Below, one piece after another: positions 40,300 to 53,200 of a stretch of DNA of 64,000 bases (positions within the stretch are counted from its first letter, which is position 1; each line of letters starts with the position of its first letter). The stretch covers positions 6,577,876 through 6,641,875 of the forward strand of contig OY848918.1 in the NCBI GenBank assembly GCA_963693285.1, given 5' to 3'. This DNA is from Xestospongia muta. Lineage: Eukaryota > Porifera > Demospongiae > Haplosclerida > Petrosiidae. Position numbers and translations under genes: made by a program. The notes beneath the pieces are model-generated. The model made no database searches. It had not been told where the DNA came from and saw only the letters and a program-made list of their open reading frames with translations.

Positions 40300-40757
40300 A
40301 AACTTCTCTTTACAGTCGCTGTAGTTCATTGTGTGATGGTAATATTTTTAGTAATTGATGTTTTGTTTATAGTTTTGTATTAATTTCGGACAGAAAAGTC
40401 TCATGATCATGATCATGAAAAATATTATCATGTTTTTTAAAAGGATTTCTGAAGTTAATATTTTTGTTAATGAAAAATACATACAATAACAAAAGTTTCA
40501 TTTGGAGCCTACATCAACGTTATGTACATGTACATGTGCTGACTGGTACTAGTGAAATGACTGACTGATGTGCATAAATTATCAGGTGAAGCATACCACC
40601 TTGAATAGCTACATAAAATGCAAACAACAGACTTATAAACCCCATTATACAGCATTTCACAAAATAACCATCATTACTATGAGGTGGAGGCACAAATTGC
40701 TCAATATGATGAGGATGTTTTTCTGTCCATTTCTAATTTTGTTGTTCTCTTAATAAG

Positions 40758-40969
40758 CTAATGGTGCTGTTCAGAGTCTCAATTGTACAGATGGATATCA
40801 ACTCAATGGGACTGTTGTTACTTTACAATGTAGAGTTGATTCATTAGCTTTGAGATGGACTTTACCTTTACCTCCTGATAGCTCTACTATTGATTTTGGT
40901 GCTCAGGATAATTTAGGAACTACAGAATCAGTAAATGGATTCACTGCAGTATTAAATACCAATGGTACT
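40758..40969 (+). pseudogene. Truncated Ig exon of a third receptor, cut by an LTR element
   Basis: An AATAAG acceptor precedes a copy of the Ig exon ([16 protein letters not shown]...) that stops after LNTNGT, where retroelement sequence begins at 40970. Just upstream, MRMFFCPFLILLFS followed by two TAA codons looks like a decayed signal-peptide start. The matching relic in unit 2 is at 54838-55171. Confidence 0.75.
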
Positions 40970-42930
40970 TGTTGTAGCCGAGCACGTGATGAAAACTTTT
41001 TTACAGAACTTTTTGATAACAGAACTAATTGAACTAACAACACTATAACGAACTATCGAACTACAACGAACTGTAATGAACCAAAACTAAAAAGCTTTTA
41101 CAGCACTATATATACACACATACATATAAGGTTTCACCGGAAATTAAGTAAATAAGGCCTAACAGAAATAATAACTCAAAATGAATATGTATACAGTTAC
41201 CACACTCTCCTCCACATAGCTAAGAAACATATGGACCATATCTGTCAACATTTCAATAACTTGGCATCGATTAATGGATTAATAACTACAACGAACTGTA
41301 ATGAACCAAAACTAAAAAGCTTTTACAGCACTATATATACACACATACATATAAGGTTTCACCGGAAATTAAGTAAATAAGGCCTAACAGAAATAATAAC
41401 TCAAAATGAATATGTATACAGTACCACACTCTCCTCCACATAGCTAAGAAACATATGGACCATATCTGTCAACAGCTATACGAACTCGAGAGGAACAACG
41501 TACTGGCTGAGATTGAGCAGGTGGAGAGTTGGTAGATATAGTTGTAGGAGTAAATGTATTATTACTGTCAAGGAAAAGTCCAATTATCCAAATCATTATG
41601 AGTAACAGTATCTTCATTTGAGTGTCCATAACGTGTACGTAACTGGTCAATATGATATTGTAGAATCAAGTTTGATGACGCTTTGAGTTTATAGGAGACT
41701 GGACCTGCCACTTGAACTATTTCAGCAGGTAACCATATTTTTGTTCTATGATAGTTGCAAGCAAAGACTTTGTCACCAACACTGAAAGTGGGAGGTGGTT
41801 TTCTTGATGAACTAGATGATAGTTTAGTAGTCACTTTACGAGATATATCAGGATGCATCAAATCCAATGTTGTTCGTAACTTCCTTCCCATCAGGAGTTC
41901 TGCAGGTGACAGTTCTGTAGTGGAATGAGGTGTCACCCGATAACGAGCTAAAAATATGAATAAATGAATCTTGACATTGCCTTCTAGTTTCTTTAAGGAT
42001 GACTTAAATGTTTGAACTGCACGTTCTGCGAGACCATTGGAACTTGGATGGTATGATGAAGTACGTATATGATGAATACCACATTGCTTCATATAGTCCT
42101 TAAATTTATGGCTAGTGAAAGCTGGTCCATTGTCAGAAACTATTTGCTCTGAGAGACCATGAGTGGAAAAAATTTGCTGTAGCTTTTGAATAGTAACTTC
42201 AGATGAGGTTGAATTAACAATATGAACTTCGAGCCACTTTGAATAAGCGTCGATTAGTACGAAAAAATATTTACCTAGAAATGGTCCTGCATGGTCAATA
42301 TGAAAACGAGACCATGGTTTCTTTGGAAATTCCCAAAGTGAAGAGGTGCTTTTGCTGGCACTGGACGATTTGATTGACAGGTAAAACAACCTTGAACTTT
42401 TCGTTGAATATCCGAGTCAATACCTGGCCACCATACATAAGAGTGAGCTAACATTTTCATTTTAGTAATCCCTACATGGGTTTCATGAAGTTGATTTAGA
42501 ACAATGTCCTGTCCTGCTGCAAGGATAATGACACGACAACCTAATAATACACATCCGTCTAAAACACTCAATTCTGTGTACCTTGTATGAAATGGAAGGA
42601 TATCAGCTGTTGGGTTGGTAATATTCCAGCCACACTGTACTAATTTTCTGACACGAGACAATAGAGGATCCTTGTCTGTCCAGACTTTTATTTGAGATGC
42701 TGTAACAATGGCCTGGTCTAAATGATTGAATAGATGACAAAGGTCACCTGGTAGGGGAACTTGAGAATCATTGAAAGTAGCTTGAAGAGGTAATCTACTG
42801 AGAGCATCAGCTGTGGACATACTTTTTCCTGGTTTGTACTTAATTGTGTACTGATATGCAGCAAGGGTGAGTGCCCAATGTTGAATTCTTGCTGAAGCCA
42901 ATGGAATATCTCCAGTGTCTATTTGTTACT
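40970..42930 (-). mobile_element. Ty3/Gypsy LTR retrotransposon fragment with broken pol
   Basis: The minus strand carries the 3' part of pol in separate frames. About 42901-42340 holds the RNase H end (YKPGKSMSTADALSRLP) and an H2C2 zinc finger. About 42389-41568 holds the integrase core with the conserved DD35E acidic residues (in IDHAGPF, SDNGPAF and LAERAV). A further shifted frame at about 41650-41444 gives the C-terminal tail. Frame changes near 42340 and 41620 disable it. LTR-type sequence starts with TG at 40970, and a 190-bp direct repeat (41060-41250 and 41285-41474) lies within it. The 5' LTR, gag, protease and reverse transcriptase are missing. The truncated end abuts the start of the second receptor unit. 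Confidence 0.85.
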
Positions 42931-43767
42931 AATGATATACTTACTAATATTAAATCAATTAACATAATGAAACCATATCATAGATTATCCTATTGAATTA
43001 TGACACACAGCAGTGTTTACAAATACAGTCACATGTTGTCTATCATTATATTAGAACAGTAGAATATATCCTGTACTTGTAGTGATACACAATGTATTAA
43101 ATTGTTTTGTGTACAGCTGCATTCACTTTCTATTGTAGACTCCATTAGTCACAATATATCTAGACTGTCTCTCTAATACAATGGATATCACTAAAGATAA
43201 ACATTATTCCTCAGATGACATATTAAGACATAACTCTATCATGTTATTATAAGTCACTATATATTAACTAGATCAACAAGTGAAGTAAGAATGATAAACA
43301 GAGTAATGGAAATATCAACAGATCTATACTATCAATACAGTCCTATATAAAGGTATGTACACATTTATATGTACACTGTATGTAATATAGTGTAGTATAA
43401 ATAATGTAGTTATGTCAACTAGTTTACAAGATAACATAAAGGAAATATTGTACATGTACATGACATATGTTAGGCACTAATATTACCATATATAGTAGCC
43501 AGGTGACACGTAACTACCTATGACCATATATGGTATGTGCTAATAATAGCTGAAACCAGCATGGGGATTTTTAAGCTTAGTCTTACAAGGGGTCTCATGA
43601 TATTGACAACAGGAAATTGCACTGTCATGCTGACATCAGCAATAACTGCTAAACCCACACATAATCAGTACATGAAGAGAGTAGAGAGTAGATTGGTACC
43701 AAGAGGCAGAAAACAAAGGGACAACATGTGGAGAAAGAAGAGACAGACATCATTTGTCATGACTTAC
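42931..43767. other. Left border of duplicated unit 2
   Basis: This is paralogous to about 26820-27696 (GATATACTTACTAATATTAAAT at both starts). No exon is supported beyond the decayed terminal-exon region near 43600-43660, where the minus strand still reads ADVSMTVQFP. Confidence 0.6.
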
Positions 43768-46700
43768 ATTTTGTTTCTGTACTTCAGAGTATTTTGGTTT
43801 CTTCTCTGGCATAGCATATAGATCTCCAATGGGTGCTTGTTGACGTTCAATAGTAGTAGGATCTTGATAGGTGGCATTCTTAGCAGAAGGTGTGGTTGGT
43901 ACTTGTCTACGACTGCCTTTCCCTTTTCCTTTATCAGGCATAGCATACAGATCTCCAGTAGGTGCTTGTTGACGTTCAATATAGTGACAGGATCTTGATA
44001 GAGAGCTTGACCTGTCTCTGGACTATGAAATCAAGATAAATAAGAGGACAAATTTCTTGATATAAGACAAAAAATCCATTGTAAAATATACTACTTTAAT
44101 GTTAAACCTTTAAATTAGCCTTTCCAAGTACATAAAGTCAAAATGACATGGTACTTGATATGTGCACCATATTTTATAATAAATCAGATTATTACTTACA
44201 CTGGTTCCTTTCTGTCAACTAGAGGAATAGGTTCAAGATCTGAGGAACAGAGAAAAGAAATGCTGACTAACAGTGTTTCCCAATTGAAGATCATCCCTCT
44301 ACAAATATATCAACAACCCAAAAAGCAACAAAATATTGGTGAAAGATATTTAAATCTTCACTGAGTACTAACACATACCTCTCCCATTTCCAACCCTGTC
44401 AGAGTTCACTGTCAGTATATAATGTATATCAAATAAAAATGATAATAATATTGCTCACCTTTCGACTTGCTCCTTGATTTAACATAACACAAAACTATGA
44501 TGACAATGACGATAATGATGACAATAATAACAACACTTCCACCTGCAGAAGCACCAGCAATCACTTGTGCATTATTTGCTATAAATGAAAAATATGAAAA
44601 AAATCAGCTGCAGTAAGTACTATAATGATGAACAAATATAACTTGGATAAACTTCTGTCAATTCTAACTAGAAATGGCAATGAATTCTAACAGAGAGAAT
44701 AAAACAATGGTATGATTAAATGTTAAACAATCTTCCTAATCTTGTTTCCATGTATTTTAAGGTAATACAGTACACACAGTAATAGTTCATAATTATATAA
44801 CAATAGAAACAAAATAATGCAAAGCAGATGCATACTGTACAGTGGAAATTTGGTGTTAATTTGGTAAAATTTACAAACGTTTGTTACCATATCTACATTT
44901 ACTGCATTTACTTCCCAACAAAATTTTTAAAATGCCAAATTTTCACCTCCCAAACACTATTTTCAAAGTAGTTTGTCAAAGGTTCACTTGACAATAACTC
45001 CTGCTATATAGTTGGTCCCAAACAATATAATAGTTACAATACAAATTCAAACATATGCACATATGAATTACTGATTACTAGTATCTTTAATTGATCCAGT
45101 TGGTTCAGTTGTCATAGTTGTCATATCTTTAGCATTAGTAGTATTAGTAGGGTTAGTAGGATCAGTAGTATTACCAGTGGGAGGAGTTACAGATGCTTCA
45201 CCATCAGTCATAAACGAGCCAATTACAATGATACAAGCATCAGAAAATGTTTTATTCTCATCATCCACTAAAGATGCTGTAAACGTGAAGTTACTACTAG
45301 AAGAAAGCTTTTTGAAAGTTACACTGGTTGTGTTCATTGAAAATTTTGATCTAGACTCCAATCCTTCAGTGAGGGTTATTCTACAATAGCAATCATAGCA
45401 TGCATATGTTGTATTGCACTAAAGAGCAACACTAACATTACTCTTGTCAGTAACAGTCACAATAAGGTATTCAAAATCAATATCTAATAAAGACAACTGG
45501 AAGTGGTATGATCAATTTTCATTCATATTACCTCCTGATATTAGTGTACTGTCACTGCTTCCAGCACTGTTATTAACAGTGACCTTAATATCAAACATGT
45601 CATTATCCATTACTGACAAAACACAATATTCATTGTTAGGATCTGAACATTCTGTCTCTTTCACTGGACATATCAGTGAAGAATCTTGAAAAGCATTGTA
45701 TGCAATAACGGAAGGAGCTTTGCTTGGATCTGTTATATTAACACGGCACTATAAAAAGAGATGTGGGTAATGGCAAAGAGCTCCTACTGTAAACATGGTT
45801 AATTTCGCTACTCTTTAAATATCAAGTATGGAAAATTAAATCATATGAATATAACAATATTTTAATATGACATATTTGAACTTAAAACCACAATTTTCTG
45901 AACTCAATCTATTGGGCAATATGTGCACAATATGTACATCATGAATCTTAAACAACTGATACACAATGTCTTACTGTCCATTTAATGGTTAGTTTATTAA
46001 CAGTCATATCAAGTCTTCTTCTAACACATACATTGATCCCAGCAACAGAAGGTGGATCTAAAAACAAACACTCATTTCTATTAAAACAAAACACTAAATG
46101 CAACCACAAAGAACGATGCACTAACACTTTCTCCAATTCCTGCAATATTCTCTGCTCTAACAGTGAATTATATTGTTGATTAAAATCCAAACCAGTGACA
46201 TTAAATCTGGTATCAGGAGTATTGCACTGTCCTCCTGGACAACTACTATCTCCAGTATTAGAAGGTGGACTAACATTGATATGATATTGAGTGATAGTTG
46301 ATCCTCCATTAAACGAAGGAGGACTCCATTGCAGTTCAACAGACTCAAATGTTGATGATGTATTTTGAAGAGCTATTGGTATTTCAGGAGGTCCTGTAAT
46401 CAAGGATGTTTCAAAGTTAACACTTGATAAGATACTCTGACACTCACCTATTACAAACAGTTGACAAGAACTAGTTCCTCCTAGTCCTGTATCACCACAA
46501 GTTATACTGGTATCATTTAATGATGGAATTAAAGTAAATGTTATAGAAGAAATAGCAGGTGCTTCACCACCAGTACCATTGGTATTTAATACTGCAGTGA
46601 ATCCATTTACTGATTCTGTAGTTCCTAAATTATCCTGAGCACCAAAATCAATAGTAGAGCTATCAGGAGGTAAAGTCCATCTCAAAGCTAATGAATCAAC

Positions 46701-47828
46701 TCTACATTGTAAAGTAACAACAGTCCCATTGAGTTGATATCCATCTGTACAATTGAGACTCTGAACAGCACCATTAGCTTTAAAGAAGGAGAAGAGTCTT
46801 ATAAAAACAGTGTTAAATGTCTAAAGTTTAAATGGAACAACAAATACAAAGTGCTTGGAATGAGGTAATTCTACTAGCTATATAAATTCACCAACTGCAA
46901 CTACAGGCTATCTATTTGCAGTTTTATGTCATTCATAAAACCACAGCTTCTGTTGATTTTTCATTCTTCACTGTTAGCAAACCCTAGCATTTACTGCAAT
47001 TTTTTAAATTATATAAAAAAGGGAAACCTAACACACAAAACCACCTTGTTTGTGTTTATAAGAAATATTATACAAGTCACACCTTCAATTATTTAAAACA
47101 ACTTGAAAGCTTATTGCAACTTGAGAACACTCCTAAGTAGCACCAAAAGTTTATGAACTCTTCTATCTACATTTTCAGCCAAACTCAAGTAGTTTACTTG
47201 ACCGAATCATCCAAAATCTTAGGTATTAGAATTATAATCTTGATACAATTGTGACAGCAGTCATTTCATCTCATGTGGTAACAGACACACCTAATTTTGT
47301 AGCACTCGTGGTGTAATAATTAACTAAACCCACTTAGTGGATGCCATGTGTATCAGTGATCAGAGAATATCGGTTAATTTAATCATCACTTACAACAAAC
47401 ATATCTTTAGTTATAGTTACATGTAGTACTTGGCAGTGTAACTTGTCTGTTAATTGTATTAACTACATTATACTGTTTGTATTACTGCCAGATATCTTCA
47501 CAAAAAATAAAGATCAAGGTGCAATAGCTTGCCATCAATTAGCAATTATAAGATTGTTGTTGACACAGATGTTGTTTTCATATTTTTTTTAATTTTATTG
47601 TTGTACGTAACAATTGAAGATAAATGAAACAAACCAACACATTCTAATTATTTCAATTCCAAGTATTTACACTATGGATGTGACTGATCAAAGCTTTTTA
47701 GCAGCACTATAGCTTCATGGTTCAATGCTAGTAGTTTTGTTTCTATCTTAGTGAAGTGATAAATGCAGTGTCTATATAGACAGCAACAGAATACTATATT
47801 AAATGTAAACTTAAGGGTCTAAGTTTAA

Positions 47829-49507
47829 AGGGGGGGGGACATGCCAAAATTCAAAAATGTTTTTTTTGCATAAATGTTATCTTTGACATATGCAATTCAC
47901 CCTAAAAATATTTAAAAATTTTCTAAAAATTGTTATCACTGTTAAAAGCAAGCTTCTTTTCGAAGCTCTTTTAAGGATTCTTCTGAGATTACAATGTTCT
48001 TCCTAGTAGGGTGGGGCTCCCTTGTGACGTCACAGGGGGAACGAATGCTAGCATTGCTAGGTGCAAAGTAATGGCTGAAGACTTTCAATGCAATGTATCT
48101 AGTCGGTAATCCAGCATATTAAGCCTCTCCTACTCTTCTTCTTCTTTCGATATGATCGAAAGCAGTGACCCTGCTTCGTGTGTGGAATCTGACCTCGAGG
48201 AAGGCTCTGAGAACATAGTTGTTCCATATCAGTATGAACCAGAGGAAAATGGCTCTGAGTCAGAATCTTCAGATGAGTCTCAGAATGATGGGAGGTTACT
48301 AAATACTGAATGGTTAGTCTCTTGTGTCTGTTAGTCAGCTATAATAATGAATAAGAAGGCTACATGAGCTGTCTGAGCTAACTTCAAAATATTGTGTTAT
48401 GTTATATATAGATACAATTTACCTGTGTAACTGTGGACATTGTATAGTCATGCCTACTGTAGCTGAGTGCATATGGTGTTGTGAGATAGACATTACAATC
48501 CAGAAAATAGGCCAGATTCAAGCACAGATATCCTGTATCACTGAACATGAAGGATTTGAACCTGTTTGCCTAAATGTTTGAGCATTACAAGCAGGATATT
48601 TCAGTTATAGGCAACATTATGGTACACATGATATTCAGGACCAACCAGGATATGAGTAAGTACAGGGTTTTATTGAACTCACTTACAGTAAGCCATTACA
48701 TACAGGCAATACAAATTTATCTCTTATCAACAGTTTACTAGTTGGTGTTGGTATTGGGTTGGAAGAAAAATACATGTATTACCTAGCTGTGTTGACAACA
48801 AAATTTGGACAAAGTTTCCATCTGCTCATTATGTTGGGTTCAAGTATCACTAACTCAATGAGACTAACATATAGTTAATGAGTTTAGAGTCAAGAGTAAT
48901 GATATTAATTATTTTCATAACAAACAAATAATAACATTATTGAACTAATATTGAACTAATTTTGGAGAAGGCTGAAACGACTTCTGTGGCTCTTGATAGC
49001 AGAATCTGACACAAGAGACTAATCATTCAGTATTTAGTAACCTCCCATCATTCTGAGACTCATCTGAAGATTCTGACTCAGAGCCATTTTCCTCTGGTTC
49101 ATACTGATATGGAACAACTATGTTCTCAGAGCCTTCCTCGAGGTCAGATTCCACACACGAAGCAGGGTCACTGCTTTCGATCATATCGAAAGAAGAAGAA
49201 GAGTAGGAGAGGCTTAATATGCTGGATTACCGACTAGATACATTGCATTGAAAGTCTTCAGCCATTACTTTGCACCTAGCAATGCTAGCATTCGTTCCCC
49301 CTGTGACGTCACAAGGGAGCCCCACCCTACTAGGAAGAACATTGTAATCTCAGAAGAATCCTTAAAAGAGCTTCGAAAAGAAGCTTGCTTTTAACAGTGA
49401 TAACAATTTTTAGAAAATTTTTAAATATTTTTAGGGTGAATTGCATATGTCAAAGATAACATTTATGCAAAAAAAATATTTTTGAATTTTGGCATGTCCC
49501 CCCCCCT
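47829..49507. mobile_element. Foldback transposon with 500-bp arms and TTAA target
   Basis: Left arm 47829-48328 and right arm 49008-49507 are near-perfect inverted copies of exactly 500 bp around a 679-bp centre. The tips read AGGGGGGGGGACATGCC and its inverse. TTAA flanks both sides (47825-47828 and 49508-49511), and the paralogous intron in unit 1 (about 32108-32117) has a single TTAA with no insert. TTAA targets are typical of piggyBac and Kolobok elements. Plus-strand coding remnants run from the left arm into the centre: YQYEPEENGSESESSDESQ, NTEW, then CNCGHCIVMPT, CCEI and CITEHEGFEPVCLN. These match the Cys-rich C-terminal domain of P2X7-like proteins, with a TGA where Trp is expected. 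The arms each contain TGACGTCA. Confidence 0.85.
48152..48660 (+). pseudogene. P2X7-C-like zinc-domain remnant carried by the foldback element
   Basis: The first part (from ATG 48152) is acidic and ends at NTEW before a GTTAGT donor-like site; its 5' part lies in the inverted arm, so it exists twice in opposite directions. The second part (48399-48581) has the CxCGxC, MPT, CC and CITEHEGF landmarks and meets TGA where a Trp-containing continuation (ALQAGYFSYRQHYG) follows in frame. Family knowledge: this domain is found in P2X7 tails and in transposon-linked proteins of invertebrates. It is inactive as read. Confidence 0.65.
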
Positions 49508-50138
49508 TTAAGGAGATATCCAGTAGCATTAATTTTCAATAAGTAAGGGTTCTCTGCCAAGTACACATTTCAATGTGTCTATCTGAATTTTTTAAAACTG
49601 CATTAGACCAGGGATTGGGTTAGCACTTAGTATTAAAGTTCACATTACTGGTCATAGACATTTCAGAGGTATGGTTCAAATGTCTATCAAGTCATATTTT
49701 CCTCATGAACACTCCGTTAAAAGTTTTGGCTAAGCATATCATGAAAACATGAACATACTTTGACATAAAGGCAAAAAAGTGAACTATTCTTCACAAAATA
49801 AACCTGTCCATTTCATAACACACCAAATCAAAATGATGGAATGTAATCAAACTATTAATAATGTTCTGAGATAAAACGATATCATTTAATTTTCTATGGA
49901 ACTGGGTATGTCAAAGACTAATTTATTAACTTATAAAAAAACTACTAAACTCACGCTGTTGAAAAATCAGGACACTGTCTAAACAACCGTCTCCAGAAAA
50001 TGAATACTAAATCTTTGTATTACTGACAGCTTTTTTCAATCAAGATTATAAATTATAATTAGAAGTAGTCTAGTTACCTGTTCGTAGTCCAATATAAGTT
50101 AGACAAATTGTTAAAACTAACAGCAGTCGTTGTCGCAT

Positions 50139-50299
50139 CTTGGCTTAGCAGTATCCTCCTCTAGCGGGACGTTTCAGACCCATCCACACACCCCCAGGGG
50201 GTCATCGACTAGCTGGTCCCTCCCACTAATTGCCAAGACATAGATAGTATAGACTACGTAGTCTATACTGTCCATGCCAAGACGAAGAGCGGCTTTACT
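50139..50299. promoter_or_regulatory. Short bidirectional promoter of pair 2, with a perfect palindrome
   Basis: 161 bp separate the divergent starts of R2-minus and R2-plus. A 24-bp perfect palindrome centred on TACGTA (left half AGTATAGACTAC) lies at about 50248-50271. In pair 1 only the right half remains (ACGTAGTCTATACT near 32834-32847). Confidence 0.6.
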
Positions 50300-53200
50300 A
50301 TGGATGTAATTCCCATCTATCAACTTCTAATTCTCTTCTTAATTTTTAAAGTTGATGGTGCTGTTCAGAGTCTCAATTGTACAGATGGATATCAACTCAA
50401 TGGGACTGTTGTTACTTTACAATGTAGAGTTGATTCATTAGCTTTCAGATGGACTTTACCTTTACCTCCTGATAGCTCTACTATTGATTTTGGTGCTCAG
50501 GATAATTTAGGAACTACAGAATCAGTAAATGGATTCACTGCAGTATTAAATACCAATGGTACTGGTGGTGAAGCACCTGCTATTTCTTCTATAACATTTA
50601 CTTTAATTCCATCATTAAATGATACCAGTATAACTTGTGGTGATACAGGACTAGGAGGAACTAGTTCTTGTCAACTGTTTGTAATAGGTGAGTGTCAGAG
50701 TATCTTATCAAGTGTTAACTTTGAAACATCCTTGATTACAGGACCTCCTGAAATACCAATAGCTCTTCAAAATACATCATCAACATTTGAGTCTGTTGAA
50801 CTGCAATGGAGTCCTCATTCGTTTAATGGAGGATCAGCTATCACTCAATATCATATCAATATTAGTCCACCTTCTAATACTGGAGATAGCAGTTGTCCAG
50901 GAGGACAGTGCAGTACTCCTGATACCAGATTTAATGTCACTGGTTTGGATTTTAATCAACAATATAATTTCACTGTTAGAGCAGAGAATATTGCAGGAAT
51001 TGGAGAAAGTGTCAGTCTGTCTGTTTTTGTGATTGGATTGGGTGAGTTACTATAATAAATTATAATGTAAATAATCTGGTTATTGAAAGCACCAAGTACA
51101 AATCCTTATTGCAGTAGTTGCTGAATTATTGTGATTTATTTCCAATGTTGCCATTAATAACTTGTTAATAGTTTAGGATAAAATTTAGAGGATATCTCAA
51201 AACTGTTAATTATATTTTAATTGAATGCTAGTGATAGATTAATGCTTTCCTGCTAAACCAAAGGTATAGAAACAATTAAAGCATCATGGGTGTGGCATCA
51301 ACAGTAATGATATGCAAATAACAGTTTTAGAAAGAAAACATTTATACCAACTTTATAATATTTGTACTTCATACATGTAATAAATTTATTAGACTAATTG
51401 ACTATTCCATCTTGGCTGTACTATCTTTCTTTTACTCTTCAACTTTGACAGCCTTTTAAGCTTGAACTTTTATATCTCCCAAATTATGTAGCCGAGTTAG
51501 AGCAGTTAAAAATGCACTGTCGTTGACACTCACACACACACATGCACAAGGCAAATGGTATAATCTTCTCCCTTGTACTGAGTGGCAAGGGTTAACAATG
51601 CAAGGTGATGAGTAACACAAATAAATATATGATGGTTCTTCACTAGAAAGGTACAAGACTGAAAGAAATTGTATATGAGATCACTGTCACTTAAGACCTA
51701 CATGGGTGCTCATGCTCATGCTCATGCTGGAGGCCTTGTTTAGTACTTCATTGCACTAAAGTAGCTCTCACACTCTATCTAAAGTATGCATGTTGTTGCT
51801 TGGTTTCACTGGTGCCCTGTGACATCTCTCTATTTATTAATTACTCTCTTGACAGTCTATGTCTGGTATATACAGTGAGGTGACACCCAGTAGGACTTAT
51901 TGTTTGCATGTGCACCTGCTTGATCTAAATAATAAAATAGAACCAATATCTTTCTGTAGGCAGGATTAGCCTTGTATGTAGGCATTCAGTGAAGTTCTTT
52001 TTCTTTGCCAAATGCCTGGGTATGAGGCTAAGCCAGCATGTGCTAAAGCAGTTACTATTTTCATAGATATTAACAGAACATGCTGAATATATAGTGTCAG
52101 TATGTTCTAATATCTGTGCTATTTTTAGAGTAAATAATTGACCATGTATGAGGTAAAGATATGGGACAGCATTAGCCAAAGAAGGCTGTCCCTATTTTAA
52201 CCCCTGGTCCCCTTCTTTACAAGTGTAAGGTCACATGAGTGGAATTTGCACATGACACACCACATTGTGAATTGGTTACCATATGCAAGGAGACATTCTG
52301 AGAGTAATAGTAGTACTATGCTTCCTCAAATAGAGGCCTGGTCCTTAATTGAGGACTGGGTAATAACCAAATACTATAGCTAAATAGAGACTAGTCTTGA
52401 AGAAAGCCCTCCCACATCTAGCTATGTGTACTCATGTTCCTTTAAAATGTCCAAGTGCAAGTCTTTTTTTTTTCTTTCAAGCTTAAAGTTGTTGACTATC
52501 TAAAACAATATACTAGCAAGCCACTGTAATAGAGTTTGATGTGAGCTTTGTTAGATTAATAATTGTTGCTAGAATAATTAAAGGTCTTCCTTATTTAGGG
52601 GTCTTCCTGTTTAAAGGCCTGGTCAAAAATCTTGGAAAAGAAATAGAGCTCCAGATCTCTTTTTGAGGAAATGTAGTAGTCTTGTGTTTAGGGTGTGGTC
52701 AAATATGTTATAAAACAAAGTACTATAGTGAAATTGCTCAACTATGATATGGAAACCTCAGTAGTTGGTTCAGATGTTGTCCGTGTTCCAACTACACCTC
52801 AATTCCATTGTTGTTTTAGGCAAATCAACTTGTTAGACCCTGACCTTCAACAGCATAAATATTTTTTTTGATTAGATATGTCTTATCACTCATTATTTCC
52901 ACTGTAAAGTTATTACAATAACAATATAATTGTTATAATTTAAATTTAGCACATGCTGGTTGCAAAATTTAAATTATTTGTGTACAAGATGCCTGTTCCT
53001 TTCATCCCTTTTTTTGATACGCTCCTGATCTATAATAACAATATAAACTTATGGCTCCCCTTGTACCAAGATAATAACTTCAAAAGAAAATGACTAAATG
53101 ATAAACACTACACTTTCATTCTATGAATACTATGATGTTTATATTTTATAGTTTCTAGCTCAATTAATGATTTGTATACTTGTGTTTCTCTAACCAATGG

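Larger units (their letters stand above)
43768..50138 (-). pseudogene. Receptor R2-minus: pseudogene copy of R1-minus
   Basis: All ten R1-minus exons have counterparts: 50078-50138 (signal peptide), 46448-46777 (Ig, two codons shorter), FN3 from 46393, then downstream domains, TM, and tail 43768-44022. Lesions accumulate. A 1-bp deletion in the first FN3 exon (about 46168) shifts the frame before FTVRAEN, and a 12-bp deletion at about 46091 removes its GTGAGT donor. CAG has become TAG at 45419-45421. The GT donor of the stalk exon has become AT at 45083-45084. The tail exon is 2 bp longer with a frameshift at about 43981, destroying the YxxP motifs. A 1.7-kb foldback element also sits in its first intron. 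It cannot make the R1-type protein. Confidence 0.8.

Noticed and set aside
51456..52179. Minus-strand frames in the second intron of R2-plus
   Set aside because: Short, with no domain, and not kept as frames in the paralogous intron of unit 1.
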